A stretch of 64,000 nt of DNA from JAKFEW01 sp036675505. Its GTDB lineage: Bacteria > Cyanobacteriota > Sericytochromatia > S15B-MN24 > JAQBPE01. The stretch's first letter is position 1. Each line of letters starts with the position of its first letter. The notes beneath the pieces are model-generated. The model saw only the letters and a program-made list of their open reading frames with translations, had not been told where the DNA came from and did no database searches. Position numbers and translations under genes: made by a program. Shown here piece by piece: positions 1-8,278 of the stretch. The stretch is taken from positions 177,273 through 241,272 of the forward strand of contig JAKFEW010000160.1 in assembly GCA_036675505.1 (NCBI GenBank), written 5' to 3'.

Positions 1-2
1 TG

Positions 3-1406
3 GTGCGCGCCATCACGGGGCAGCTGGGCCTCGCGATCGCGCACCTGCGCCACCTGGACGAGACCCGGCAACGCGCCGAGCGCGACGGCCTCACGCGGCT
101 CGCCAACCACGCCCACCTGCGCCGTGAGCTATACGCGGAACATGAGCGCGTGCGGCGCTATGGGGGCTCCTACGCGCTGCTCCTGCTCGACGTCGACCAC
201 CTGGAGGCCGTGAACGAGGCCCGCGGCCGAACCTCGGGTGACGCCGTGCTACAGGCCGTCGCGGGCCTGCTGGACGCCCGCCGGCGCAGCTGCGACCTCG
301 CCGCACGCCGTGGCGGCGGCGAGTTCGCGCTGCTCTTGCCGCAGACCGACCAGTCAGGCGCCCGCCACATCGCCGAACGCCTGATGGCCGAGGTGCGCGC
401 GCTCGACGTGCGCGGCCCGGGCGGCGAGCCGATCGGGCCGATCGCGGCCACCGCGGGCTTCGCGGGCGTCAGCGAGAACGACGTCGATCCGCTCGCTTTG
501 CTCGCCCGCGCCGAGGCGTCGCTGGGCCGCGCCAAGGCCGAAGGCCAGGCCGTAGCCGCTGCGATCGCCGCCGCACCGGGTAGCACCTCCTCGGTGCCGG
601 ACGCCATCCGGGCCGGCCACGAAATGGCCGTGCGGCTGCCGGCCGCCCCGGGCGCCGCCTGCCGCACCAGCGACGAGGCCGCCGTGCTCGTGGCCCGCGA
701 GTTCGAGCGCCTCAAGGCCGATTTCCTCAGCACGGCCTCCCACGAGCTGCGCACGCCGCTCTCGGCCATTCTGGGCTACGCCGAGCTGCTCCAGGACAAC
801 CTCGTCGGCCCGCTCAACCAGGAACAGACGGACTTCGTCGCCCAGATCGAGTCGAACGCCCAGCGCCTGGTCGCCCTGGTCGAGGCGATGCTCGACGCCG
901 CGCGGCACGAACACGCGCCGATCGCCCTCGTGCACGCCGACATGGATCTCCAGGGCCTTTGCAGCGAGCTGATCGCGGCGCTCGAGCCGGCCGCCCGCCG
1001 CGCCCGCATCGAGCTGGCCTTCAACGGCCCGACCGGCGCGCTGGTGACCCGCGTGGACGCCCGCCGCATCCGCCAGGCCGTGGCCGCGTTGGTGGAGAAC
1101 GGCGTGAAGTTCACGCCGGAAGGCGGGCGCATCGAGCTGCGCCTGAGTCGGATGGGCGACAACGCGCGCATCGAGGTGGCGGACGACGGCATCGGCATCC
1201 CGCCGTCCGTGCAGTGCCAGCTGTTTCAGAAGTTCTACCAGGTGGACGGCGGCCCCACGCGCCTGCGCAACGGCGCCGGGCTGGGGCTGTACGTGGCGAA
1301 GGCGATCGTGGAGGCCCATGGCGGCGTGATCGGCGTGCAGAGCGAGTACGGGCTGGGCAGCACGTTCTGGATCACCCTGCCCGGCGTGTTGGCCCCGGTC
1401 GGCTAA
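3..1406 (+). CDS. GGDEF-histidine kinase hybrid signalling protein (5' truncated)
   Basis: The gene enters from outside the window; the first residues look like the end of a GAF-type sensor. A GGDEF domain follows (about residues 25-185 of the visible part), then a HisKA dimerisation helix with phospho-accepting His247 in the H-box SHELRTP. A HATPase domain completes it: N-box around Asn366, G1 box DDGIGIP at 394-400 and G2 box GAGLGL at 424-429. The kinase half therefore looks functional. The GGDEF signature reads GGGEF (104-108), so the third, metal-binding acidic residue is missing and cyclase activity is doubtful. The inhibitory c-di-GMP site RSCD (95-98) is kept five residues before it. 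By inference it is a kinase that may sense rather than make c-di-GMP. No response regulator is adjacent. Confidence 0.88.
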   Translation: MRAITGQLGLAIAHLRHLDETRQRAERDGLTRLANHAHLRRELYAEHERVRRYGGSYALLLLDVDHLEAVNEARGRTSGDAVLQAVAGLLDARRRSCDLAARRGGGEFALLLPQTDQSGARHIAERLMAEVRALDVRGPGGEPIGPIAATAGFAGVSENDVDPLALLARAEASLGRAKAEGQAVAAAIAAAPGSTSSVPDAIRAGHEMAVRLPAAPGAACRTSDEAAVLVAREFERLKADFLSTASHELRTPLSAILGYAELLQDNLVGPLNQEQTDFVAQIESNAQRLVALVEAMLDAARHEHAPIALVHADMDLQGLCSELIAALEPAARRARIELAFNGPTGALVTRVDARRIRQAVAALVENGVKFTPEGGRIELRLSRMGDNARIEVADDGIGIPPSVQCQLFQKFYQVDGGPTRLRNGAGLGLYVAKAIVEAHGGVIGVQSEYGLGSTFWITLPGVLAPVG

Positions 1407-2548
1407 CGCCGCTTCTTCTTGCCGAACCCGCTCCGCGCCACAGCTTCCGCGGGCTCACCAGCCGGCACGCCGCCCGTGAGCAAGTAGGCCAGCACGTCGG
1501 CCGCCGGGCCCTTGCTCGTCACCAGCGCCGCCACGCCCGCGGCCTCGAGGCGCACGCGCCAGGCCCGCTGGTGCTCCTCGCCGCCGATCACGAACACGCG
1601 CCGGTCCGCGGGCAGCCGTTCCAGCACCCAGCGTGCGAGCGGATCATCGGGGGCCGGCGGCGCGATCACCACCCAGGTCGCCGCGGCCCGCAGCGCATCG
1701 GCCGCCTGCTCCCAGGTCCGACGCAGCGGCGGCGGCAGCCAGTCCGACGTCTCGGTCGGCGCGACCAGCGGCCACGCGGGCCCGCCGCAAGTCGGGCAGG
1801 CCGCCACGATCGCGCCCGCGGCAGGCGCGGCCTCGCGACAGGCCTGGCAATAGGCCCAATCGAGCGCGCCGCCCAGGGTGAGCACCTCGATGCCGGCCGC
1901 CGGACCCGTCACCGGATCGCCGGTCAGCACCACCACGGGCCCCTGGCCGTCGAGGGCCTCCGTTAGCCCGGCCGGGCCCGGCAGGACGCCCGCGGTCACG
2001 GCCCGCAGGCCGGCGAAGAAGACGTCGGCCCAGGCCGGCTCACCGGCGGCCAGGCCCGCGGCGTCGGCGGCGAGGGCGAGCTGGGCGCGGGTGGCGATCG
2101 CCGCCAGCGAGAGCCCGTCGTCCAGCCAGGCGGCCAGGCGGCGGCGGCCCGCAGCGGCCGAGGCGGCGCCGGGTCGGGCCAGCCACAGGCGGAAGGCGTC
2201 CCGCAGCACGGGGTCCAGCAACGGGGAACGCCAGAGGTCGACGACCACGACGGCCGGACCACCGGGCGCGGCCTGTGCGGGCAGGCCGAGCACGCGGGCG
2301 TCGACGTCGAGCATCCGCGCGACCACCTCGCGCAACGCGTCCGCGAGCGCCGCCGGCAGCGCCTCGTGCTCGCCCGAACGCCGAACCAGCTCACGCCAGT
2401 CCGCGAGCCGCGCGAAAGGCGAGCCCCCCGCGAGCTGCTCGCCGAGGCGCGCGACGGCGTCGCCGAACATGCGCCAATCGGCCCGCTTGAGCGCGATCTC
2501 GAAGCGCCTGAGTACGATCTCCTCGTCGAAGACGTCGACCACCGACAA
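1403..2548 (-). CDS. Sirtuin-like zinc-ribbon protein of unknown function, coupled to pilT
   Basis: This is a 381-residue protein I do not recognise as a whole. The middle carries two Cys pairs, YCQAC and CPTCGG, spaced as in the zinc module of Sir2-type proteins. The following segment (proline-rich turn, helix, then a WVVIAPPAPDD strand) resembles the C-terminal part of the sirtuin Rossmann fold. The N-terminal NAD motif GAGxS is not visible, so deacetylase activity cannot be claimed. The C-terminus is basic (KKKRR). The start is TTG, or GTG two codons inside, only 3 bases after the pilT stop, which suggests translational coupling. The stop overlaps the convergent kinase gene by 4 bases. Confidence 0.6.
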   Translation of the reverse strand: MSVVDVFDEEIVLRRFEIALKRADWRMFGDAVARLGEQLAGGSPFARLADWRELVRRSGEHEALPAALADALREVVARMLDVDARVLGLPAQAAPGGPAVVVVDLWRSPLLDPVLRDAFRLWLARPGAASAAAGRRRLAAWLDDGLSLAAIATRAQLALAADAAGLAAGEPAWADVFFAGLRAVTAGVLPGPAGLTEALDGQGPVVVLTGDPVTGPAAGIEVLTLGGALDWAYCQACREAAPAAGAIVAACPTCGGPAWPLVAPTETSDWLPPPLRRTWEQAADALRAAATWVVIAPPAPDDPLARWVLERLPADRRVFVIGGEEHQRAWRVRLEAAGVAALVTSKGPAADVLAYLLTGGVPAGEPAEAVARSGFGKKKRR

Positions 2549-2551
2549 GCG

Positions 2552-3634
2552 CTACTGCCCCAGGCCCGAACCGTGGAAGGCGCCGCGCATCATCCGCTGC
2601 AGCTCGTTGGGGTTGTCCGAGTAGGAGAGGGCATCATCCAGCGAGATGATTTCGTCCTGGTAGTAGCCGAAGATCGAGTTGTTCATCGACATCATGCCGT
2701 CCATCGAACCGCCCGCGATGATGTCGTAGCACTGGCCGATCTCGTTCTTCATGATGAGGTCCGAGACGGTCGGCGTGCCGATCAGGATTTCATGGCAGGC
2801 CACGCGACCGGGGCCGTCGGACCGCTGGATCAGGCGCTGCGCGATGCAGCCCTTGAGCACGACGGCGAGCTCGTGGCGAAGCGCCTCGCGCTCATGGGGC
2901 GGGAACGTGTTGAGAATTCGGTTGATCGTCTGGACCGAGTCGGTGGTGTGCAGGGTGGAGAGCACCAGGTGGCCGGTTTCCGCGGCCTTCATGGCCGACA
3001 GGATCGTCTCCTGGTCGCGCATCTCACCGATCAGGATGACGTCGGGGTCCTGACGCAGGGCGTACTTGAGTGCCGTAGGGAAGTCGCGCGTGTCGGTGCC
3101 GAGCTCGCGCTGGGTGACGATAGACTTCTTGTTGGAGTAGTAGAACTCGATCGGGTCCTCGATCGTGACGATGTGGACGTCTTTCGTGGTGTTGATGAAG
3201 TCCATCATGGCGGCGAGCGTGGTCGACTTGCCCGAGCCGGTGGGCCCGGTCACCAGGACGAGGCCTTGCCGCTCCAGCGCCAGCTTCTTCAGCACCGGCG
3301 GCAGGTTCAGCTCATCCATCGGGATCGGCTCCATCGGGATGACGCGGAGCGCCGCGCCCACCGCGCCCTGCTCGGAGTACACGTTCATGCGGAAGCGGGC
3401 CAGGCCGTCGATCATCAACGACATGTCCATTTCCTTGTTCTTCTCGAAGCGCTCGCGCTGCTCGGAGCTCATGATCGCGTAGAGCGATTGACGGGCCTCG
3501 TCCGCGCTCAGCGGCCGGTACTCTGTCGGCACGATGCGCCCGTCGATGCGGAGCATCGGCGGGCTGCCCGTCTTGATGTGGATGTCCGAGGCGCCCTTCT
3601 GGACGGCCACGCGCAGGAAGTCGAGAATATGCAT
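2552..3634 (-). CDS. pilT: Type IV pilus retraction ATPase PilT
   Basis: PilT is the hexameric cytoplasmic ATPase that disassembles type IV pili and powers twitching. The 360-residue protein has the family length. It shows the N-terminal ASDIHI segment, Walker A GPTGSGKST at 130-138, an Asp box TIEDPIE near 157-163, Walker B LIGEMRD near 201-207 and a His box around HLVLSTLHT at 222-230. The C-terminal AIRNLIRE-type motif of classical PilT is replaced by a divergent VSDLIMKNEIGQ segment, so a PilU-like or accessory retraction role is possible. The zinc-ribbon gene starts 3 bases downstream. No other pilus gene lies in the window. Confidence 0.93.
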   Translation of the reverse strand: MHILDFLRVAVQKGASDIHIKTGSPPMLRIDGRIVPTEYRPLSADEARQSLYAIMSSEQRERFEKNKEMDMSLMIDGLARFRMNVYSEQGAVGAALRVIPMEPIPMDELNLPPVLKKLALERQGLVLVTGPTGSGKSTTLAAMMDFINTTKDVHIVTIEDPIEFYYSNKKSIVTQRELGTDTRDFPTALKYALRQDPDVILIGEMRDQETILSAMKAAETGHLVLSTLHTTDSVQTINRILNTFPPHEREALRHELAVVLKGCIAQRLIQRSDGPGRVACHEILIGTPTVSDLIMKNEIGQCYDIIAGGSMDGMMSMNNSIFGYYQDEIISLDDALSYSDNPNELQRMMRGAFHGSGLGQ

Positions 3635-3659
3635 GGGGGCGGGCTTTCCAGTCTTCCGA

Positions 3660-4226
3660 TCAGTGCTGAGTGGAGGCGCTCTGGGGCTGTTGGGTCGCCG
3701 AGGCCGCCTGGGCGAGGGGCAGGCCGACCATACGCCCGAGCGCGCGGTTGATCTCGAGCAGGTTGCGCACCTTGTCGAGGTCGGCCGCTTCGGCGACCCA
3801 GGTCTCGACGTTGGCGCCGCGATCGTTGGCGAAGTGGACCTCGAGCTTGACCCGGTTGGGCACGAAGTCGGCCGCCTTAATGTCTTCCAGCTCTTCCATC
3901 GGCGGCGCCGGGTACTCCACCTTGATCTCGGAGATCACGTGGATGCGCTTCTTCACCGCCATGTGGGTCTTCGGATAGAAGTTGATGCGGATGAAGAAGG
4001 CCGTGGTCACCAGCACGACGTCGACCGAGTAGTAGGTGAATTCCTTCTCCTCGGTCGCGCCGGACGTCTCGACGAGCGCGTAGCAGACCAGGATGCGGTC
4101 CTGCGGGTGCACGAGGTCGCGCACGGTCTGGATCAGCACCTGCCCGATGAAAGGCGTCTGCCCCGCTATGTGGAGGAGCTCGTTCAGCTTGGGATGACCG
4201 TACGAGGCGGCGGTTCCGGTGCTCAT
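3660..4226 (-). CDS. Conserved hypothetical protein upstream of pilT
   Basis: The product is 188 residues, soluble, with no signal peptide. The central part alternates beta strands (around residues 45-150) in a pattern like bacterial PH-type folds, followed by a helix (LDKVRNLLEINRALG) and a Gln/Ser-rich tail. I do not recognise a named family. It lies 25 bases upstream of pilT on the same strand, so co-transcription with the pilus ATPase is likely, and a pilus-related or membrane-adaptor role is only a guess. The start at the ATG is preceded by a GGAGGAGC-type ribosome site. Confidence 0.6.
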   Translation of the reverse strand: MSTGTAASYGHPKLNELLHIAGQTPFIGQVLIQTVRDLVHPQDRILVCYALVETSGATEEKEFTYYSVDVVLVTTAFFIRINFYPKTHMAVKKRIHVISEIKVEYPAPPMEELEDIKAADFVPNRVKLEVHFANDRGANVETWVAEAADLDKVRNLLEINRALGRMVGLPLAQAASATQQPQSASTQH

Positions 4227-4274
4227 CGTGCTCCTCCGTGGGCTATGTATCGGCTGGAAGCTGGTCGGGACCGG

Positions 4275-5561
4275 CTATTCCGGCTTCGCCGCCCCGATCT
4301 TTTCTACCCCGCCCATATAGGGCCTTAACGCCTCGGGCACGCGGATGGAGCCGTCCGCCTCCTGGTAGTTCTCGAAGATGGCCGCGACCGTGCGGCCCAC
4401 CGCCAGCCCCGAGCCGTTCAGGGTGTGCGGGAACGTGAGCTTGCCGTCCTTGTCGCGGAAGCGCATGTTGCCGCGCCGCGCCTGGAAGTCCGTGCAGTTC
4501 GAACAGCTCGAAATTTCGCGGTACTTGCCCTGCGACGGGAACCAGACCTCGAGGTCGTAGGTCTTCGCCGCGTTGAAGCCGGTGTCGCCCGAGCTGAGCA
4601 GCACCACCCGGTAAGGCAGGCCGAGGCGTCGAAGGATCGCCTCCGCGTTGCCGACCATCGTCTCGAGCTCGTCGAAGCTGCTCGCGGGCGGCACGATCTT
4701 CACCATCTCGACCTTGTCGAACTGGTGGACGCGGATCATGCCCTTGGTATCCTTGCCTGCGGCGCCCGCCTCCGAGCGGAAGCAGGGCGTGCCGGCCGTG
4801 AAGTACATCGGCAGCAGCGCCTCGTCGAAGATCTCGTCGCGGTAGATGTTGGTGAGCGGCACCTCGGCGGTGGGGATCAGGTAGTACTTGGTGTCCGCGA
4901 GGTGGAACAGCTGGTCCGCGAACTTGGGCAAATTGCCGTTCGCCGTGAGCGTCTCCTCGTTGGCGATGTAGGGCGGCTGAATTTCGGTGTAGCCGTGCTC
5001 GCCGGTGTGCATGTCCAACATGAGATTCAGGACCGCGCGCTCCATGCGGGCGGCCAGGCCCTTCATCAGCACGAAGCGCGAGCCGGCGAGCTTCGTGGCG
5101 CGCTCGAAGTCGAGCAGCCCGAGCGCCTCGCCGAGTTCGTGGTGGGGCCTGGCCACGAAGCCCTCGGGCTGCTTCGCCTCGCCCCAGGCGCGGACCTCGA
5201 CGTTGTCGCTCTCGTCCGTGCCGTCCGGGACGCCCGCGTCGAGGAGGTTGGGGATCGTCAGCATGAACTGCGAGCGCTGCGCCTCGATCGAGGCCTGGTC
5301 CGCTTCCAACGACTTGAGGTCGTCGCCCAGCCGCTTCATGTCCGTGAGGATCGCGGTCGCGTCCTGGCCCGATTTCTTGAGCTTCGCGATCTCCTGGGAG
5401 GCCGTGTTCCGCTCGGCGCGCAGCGCATCGAGCCGGGTCTGGGTTTCGCGGAAGCGCGTGTCGAGCGCCTGCAGCTCGCCGAGGTCGACGCCGCTGTGGC
5501 GACGGCGAAGGCTTTCGACGACCTTTTCGGGTTCCTGGCGGATGACGCGGATGTCGAGCAT
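4275..5561 (-). CDS. serS: Seryl-tRNA synthetase
   Basis: This cytoplasmic class II synthetase charges tRNA-Ser, and tRNA-Sec where that exists, with serine. The length of 428 residues is standard. An N-terminal helical arm (about residues 30-105) forms the long coiled coil that grips the tRNA variable arm. The TAEVPLTN loop lies at 231-238, motif 2 with FRSEAG at 261-266, and motif 3 near LNGSGLAVGRTVAAIFEN in the last 60 residues. A GAGGATT ribosome site precedes the ATG. No T-box leader is visible in the 126 bases upstream. It would also supply Ser-tRNA-Sec if the selenoprotein candidate at 48951-49808 is real. Confidence 0.97.
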   Translation of the reverse strand: MLDIRVIRQEPEKVVESLRRRHSGVDLGELQALDTRFRETQTRLDALRAERNTASQEIAKLKKSGQDATAILTDMKRLGDDLKSLEADQASIEAQRSQFMLTIPNLLDAGVPDGTDESDNVEVRAWGEAKQPEGFVARPHHELGEALGLLDFERATKLAGSRFVLMKGLAARMERAVLNLMLDMHTGEHGYTEIQPPYIANEETLTANGNLPKFADQLFHLADTKYYLIPTAEVPLTNIYRDEIFDEALLPMYFTAGTPCFRSEAGAAGKDTKGMIRVHQFDKVEMVKIVPPASSFDELETMVGNAEAILRRLGLPYRVVLLSSGDTGFNAAKTYDLEVWFPSQGKYREISSCSNCTDFQARRGNMRFRDKDGKLTFPHTLNGSGLAVGRTVAAIFENYQEADGSIRVPEALRPYMGGVEKIGAAKPE

Positions 5562-5612
5562 TGAATCCTCACTTGGTGTGCGTGAGCGGCATGATACCGC
5601 ACGAGGTTGCTG

Positions 5613-5655
5613 AAGCCGAGAGGCCGGGCCCCATAGGGACCCGGCGCCTCGGCTT
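5613..5655 (-). terminator. GC-rich hairpin downstream of crp
   Basis: AAGCCGAG (5613-5620) pairs with CTCGGCTT (5648-5655), and the interior GCCGGG/CCCGGC adds a second helix with a small internal loop. It lies between the crp stop and the serS start, both on the minus strand. No U-tract follows, so termination is plausible but not certain. Confidence 0.45.
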
Positions 5656-5687
5656 GCGTTCAGGAGGAGGAGCGGAAAACTCGTCGC

Positions 5688-6368
5688 TTACCAGATCTGC
5701 AGCTGCTTGGGCTGGTTGATGGTGATCTGCTGGTGCGAGATGGAGATGATGCCTTCGTCCTGGAGCCGGTTGAGCGCGCGGGTCACCGTCTCGCGGGAGG
5801 AGCCGACCATGTTGGCGAGGTCCTGGTGGGTCATCTTGAGGTTGATCAGCACCTTGGCGCCGATCGGGCGACCCTCCACCTCGGCGAGGTTCTTGAGGGT
5901 GCTGGCGACGCGCTCGTGGACGTCCTTGAACGCGAGATCCTCGACCTGCTGGTTCACGAGACGGATGCGGCGGGTCAGGTCACGCATGATCTTGAGCGCG
6001 ATGGTCGGATGCTCGATGATGAGGCGCTCGAAGTCGCGCTTGGCGAGCGTGTAAACCACGGCCTGCTCGTCGAGCACCTCGGCCGTCGCCGAGCGCGGCT
6101 GCTCGTCGAAGATGGCCATCTCGCCGAAGAACTCGCCGGGCTGCATCAGCGCCAGGGTCTTCTCGCGGCCGTCTTCGGTGATCTTCGAGATCTTCACCCG
6201 GCCCGACTTGAGGATGTAGAGCGTGTCGCCCCGGTCACCCTCGTGAAAAATGATGCTCTTCTTGGGGAAGTTCTTTTCCTGCGTGATGGTCGAAATCCGC
6301 TCAAGGGAATCCTGTCCGACCCCGCTGAAAATCGAAACGCGCTGCAAGAAGACGAGGCTGTTTCCCAT
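5688..6368 (-). CDS. Crp/Fnr-family cyclic-nucleotide-responsive regulator
   Basis: This 226-residue transcription factor has an N-terminal cyclic-nucleotide-binding barrel (about 10-125), a dimerisation helix and a winged helix-turn-helix (about 170-225). Residues matching the E. coli CRP cAMP contacts are present: Glu83 in FFGEMAIF and Arg92-Ser93 in QPRSA. That favours nucleotide binding rather than an Fnr-type iron-sulfur or redox sensor, and no N-terminal Cys cluster exists. The recognition helix region is SSRETVTRALNRL. A CRP-like palindrome overlaps its own promoter at 6511-6542, suggesting autoregulation. The bound nucleotide is not known. Confidence 0.92.
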   Translation of the reverse strand: MGNSLVFLQRVSIFSGVGQDSLERISTITQEKNFPKKSIIFHEGDRGDTLYILKSGRVKISKITEDGREKTLALMQPGEFFGEMAIFDEQPRSATAEVLDEQAVVYTLAKRDFERLIIEHPTIALKIMRDLTRRIRLVNQQVEDLAFKDVHERVASTLKNLAEVEGRPIGAKVLINLKMTHQDLANMVGSSRETVTRALNRLQDEGIISISHQQITINQPKQLQIW

Positions 6369-6510
6369 CGGAGGTAGTGCTCCCTTGTCGGTGGAATCGG
6401 GTCCACGCTGGCCCGATCAGGACGTGTGCAGCCCCTCACATGGCGGCGTCAGGCGGCTTCGCCCGCGCTCGGCTGGTGCATGTCGAGGTAACATAATCAG
6501 AGTAGCGGCG

Positions 6511-6542
6511 ATTATATCACGGGGGCTGTGACGGAAATCATA
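6511..6542 (-). promoter_or_regulatory. crp promoter with overlapping CRP-like palindrome
   Basis: On the minus strand a perfect TATAAT lies at 6516-6511, about 140 bases before the crp start. A TGTGA-N6-TCATA element at 6527-6542, one base from the CRP consensus TGTGA-N6-TCACA, covers the place of the -35 box. A site centred near -30 would be expected to block polymerase, so negative autoregulation is the inference. Confidence 0.45.
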
Positions 6543-6628
6543 ACGCCGAATTTCATGCCATGCGCCTGGAAAATTCGCTGCCGTGCCGATCGCAAGCGTT
6601 CGCGCAACAATACTTTAAATGTGATCGA

Positions 6629-6652
6629 CGCCGGGTCCCTCAAGACCCGGCG
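6629..6652. repeat. Hairpin between the 6730-7431 gene and crp
   Basis: CGCCGGGTC at 6629-6637 pairs perfectly with GACCCGGCG at 6644-6652 across a six-base loop. It sits just downstream (minus strand) of the U-tailed terminator and may act as a second stop or as part of the crp leader. The rest of 6369-6729 holds only the crp promoter and terminator described separately. Confidence 0.4.
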
Positions 6653-6681
6653 CCGCTGCCAGTAGCCAAGCATAGCATGAA

Positions 6682-6714
6682 AATAAGGCGCCCGGCCGCT
6701 TTCGCGGCCGGGCG
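6682..6714 (-). terminator. Intrinsic terminator of the 6730-7431 gene
   Basis: An 11-bp perfect stem (6689-6699 with 6704-6714) closes a four-base loop and is followed on the minus strand by CCTTATTTT. It lies 15 bases beyond the stop of the upstream minus-strand gene. Confidence 0.8.
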
Positions 6715-6729
6715 TCGGGATTGGGCGCG

Positions 6730-7431
6730 TTAGGCGAGCATCGACGCGACCTTGGCCTTGGCGCTGTTGTAGAACGAGGTCTTCTTGAGCACGCCGTCGG
6801 CGAGCATGTAGCCGGCGATGCCGAGGCCGATGCCGGCGAGGGTGAGCGGCAGGCCGGTGCCGAGGATGCCGGCGAGCGCGAAGGTGCCGAGCGCGGAGGC
6901 CGCGCCGCCCGCAGCGCCGCCGACCACGGCGGACATGAGGTCGCCGGTGACTTCGCCGCCGGCCTGGCCCACGGTCGACTGCTTGGCGTAGACTTTGTAG
7001 CCGTTGATGGCGAGCGAGAACAGGCCGTTGAAGATGACCGAGGTCTTGATGGCGCCGAGGATCGAGCCGAACATCGCGCTGCGGCCGGCCTCGCCGGCGC
7101 GCGCCGCGGTCGCCGCGGACTTGGACTTCTTCGCCTTGAGGAAGAACTCCTTGGCTTCCCGAATCTTGCTGACGGCGGCCTTGCCGGGCGCGATGCCGGC
7201 GCCGTAAGGCGCGGCGCTCACGGCGCTCTGGATGTAGGAGTCGTAGCCCTGGGTGTTGCCGTAGGCGGGCGCGTTGTTCACCGGCACGGTGACGGGCGCG
7301 GGCCACGGGTTGGTCGCGGCGGAGCCGGCGGGGTAGGGCATGCCGGGCGGCGGCGGCGGCGGAGGGGCCACCGGGGGCGCCGGGGGCATCGTGGTGGTGG
7401 CGTAGTATCCGTTGACGCCGAAGTTGCTCAT
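6730..7431 (-). CDS. Proline-rich protein with Gly-rich hydrophobic C-terminal half
   Basis: The 233-residue product has no recognised family. Residues 15-60 are rich in Pro and Ala, including a run of seven prolines. A basic, Lys/Ala-rich stretch follows (about 85-115). The last hundred residues contain at least two hydrophobic helices with small-residue zipper patterns (GGAAGGAAS and AGILGTG). No signal peptide or lipobox is visible. It resembles in architecture the proteins at 24070-24834 and 42634-43056: a cytoplasmic N-terminal part and a Gly-rich membrane segment. A strong intrinsic terminator follows. Function unknown. Confidence 0.65.
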   Translation of the reverse strand: MSNFGVNGYYATTTMPPAPPVAPPPPPPPGMPYPAGSAATNPWPAPVTVPVNNAPAYGNTQGYDSYIQSAVSAAPYGAGIAPGKAAVSKIREAKEFFLKAKKSKSAATAARAGEAGRSAMFGSILGAIKTSVIFNGLFSLAINGYKVYAKQSTVGQAGGEVTGDLMSAVVGGAAGGAASALGTFALAGILGTGLPLTLAGIGLGIAGYMLADGVLKKTSFYNSAKAKVASMLA

Positions 7432-7599
7432 CGCTTCCTCCTAGCACCGACCCTCTCTCGGGGCCCGCTGTGAGATCGTTATCGCGGCCCCGCCCCCAAA
7501 TCCGGTAAAGGGCGTATTAATCCTTTCCGAAGATTGGCTAAAGATCGCGCCACGCGCGGATGACAGATCGTTGACGCCTGCCGATCGGCGCCTGAAGCC

Positions 7600-7631
7600 A
7601 AAAAGGGCCCTCCGCGCATGCGCGGAGGGCC
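7600..7631 (-). terminator. Intrinsic terminator of the 7652-8164 lipoprotein gene
   Basis: A perfect 26-bp palindrome (7606-7631) is followed on the minus strand by five T residues (7604-7600), 20 bases past the stop codon. This is a classical rho-independent terminator. Confidence 0.85.
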
Positions 7632-7651
7632 AGCGCCGAAGCGCAGCGGAC

Positions 7652-8164
7652 CTAGAACTGGATGTCGCTCACTTCGCCGGCCTTCACGGTGGCGTTCACG
7701 GTCTTGCGGGCGTAGACGCCCATCGCCTTGTTGTAGCGCACGAGGATCAGCTGGTAATCGCCGGGCTCGAGGTTCTCGGCCACCGCGGCGATGGTGGTGC
7801 CCACCAGCTCGTCCTTGTCCCAAACCTTGGAGAAATGGCTCTCTTCTTCCTTCACGACCGCGACGCTGATCGCGCCGGTGGAGCTCGTCACGCCCTTGAT
7901 CGAGATGGCCGTGCGGATGTGGCCCTTGCCGGCCTCGGGGGCGGCCGCCGCCGGCATCGTGAACGGCGCAGGGGCGTCGCCCTCCGCGTACACGCGGCCG
8001 TCGACGATCACGGGCTTGGTCTTCGGCGCGCCGCGGTTGGGCACGTAGGGCACCGCACGCTCTTCTTCCGTGAACAGCTCGTCGGCGCCGGGCGCGCGGC
8101 CGCAGGCCGTCGTAACGCCTGTGGTCAGGACGATCAGGGAAGCTGCGAGCAAGCGGGTGATCAT
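7652..8164 (-). CDS. Putative lipoprotein of unknown function
   Basis: The 170-residue product begins with a basic residue, a hydrophobic stretch and a probable lipobox ending in Cys21 (VTTAC); the -3 residue is Thr, so the box is weaker than usual. After a low-complexity linker, residues 75-170 form a beta-rich domain of the kind seen in surface proteins with Ig-like or transthyretin-like folds (ISIKGVTSSTGAISVAVV, then LEPGDYQLILVRY). The same style of YxLxV domain recurs in the lipoproteins at 9128 and 9901. Its upstream region has 11-bp spaced GTTAA-type repeats (8236-8268). Confidence 0.65.
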   Translation of the reverse strand: MITRLLAASLIVLTTGVTTACGRAPGADELFTEEERAVPYVPNRGAPKTKPVIVDGRVYAEGDAPAPFTMPAAAAPEAGKGHIRTAISIKGVTSSTGAISVAVVKEEESHFSKVWDKDELVGTTIAAVAENLEPGDYQLILVRYNKAMGVYARKTVNATVKAGEVSDIQF

Positions 8165-8235
8165 GGGAAACGGGCCTCCGGTGGACGATGTATCTGGGCT
8201 TGGAGTACCTATCGCCTGCGAATGGCCACCTTCTG

Positions 8236-8268
8236 CGTTCCTTTACGGAATCATGACGTGATCTTAAC
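8236..8268 (-). promoter_or_regulatory. Three 11-bp spaced GT(T)AA-type repeats
   Basis: On the minus strand three successive 11-mers start GTTAA, GTCAT and GTAAA (8268, 8257 and 8246). They precede the lipoprotein gene ending its start at 8164. Spacing and sequence resemble the Pho-box type of direct repeat; binding is inferred only. Confidence 0.3.
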
Positions 8269-8278
8269 AACCGGATCG

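Noticed and set aside
3534..4328. Plus-strand frames over pilT, the 3660 gene and serS
   Set aside because: They are antisense to well-supported genes, lack ribosome sites and have shadow-type Val/Leu/Arg composition.
5562..5687. T-box leader of serS
   Set aside because: The gap holds only a crp hairpin; no T-box sequence or specifier stem is visible.
6538..6607. Coding start upstream of the 6730-7431 gene or within the crp leader
   Set aside because: Short frames here have no ribosome site and overlap the terminator and promoter elements.
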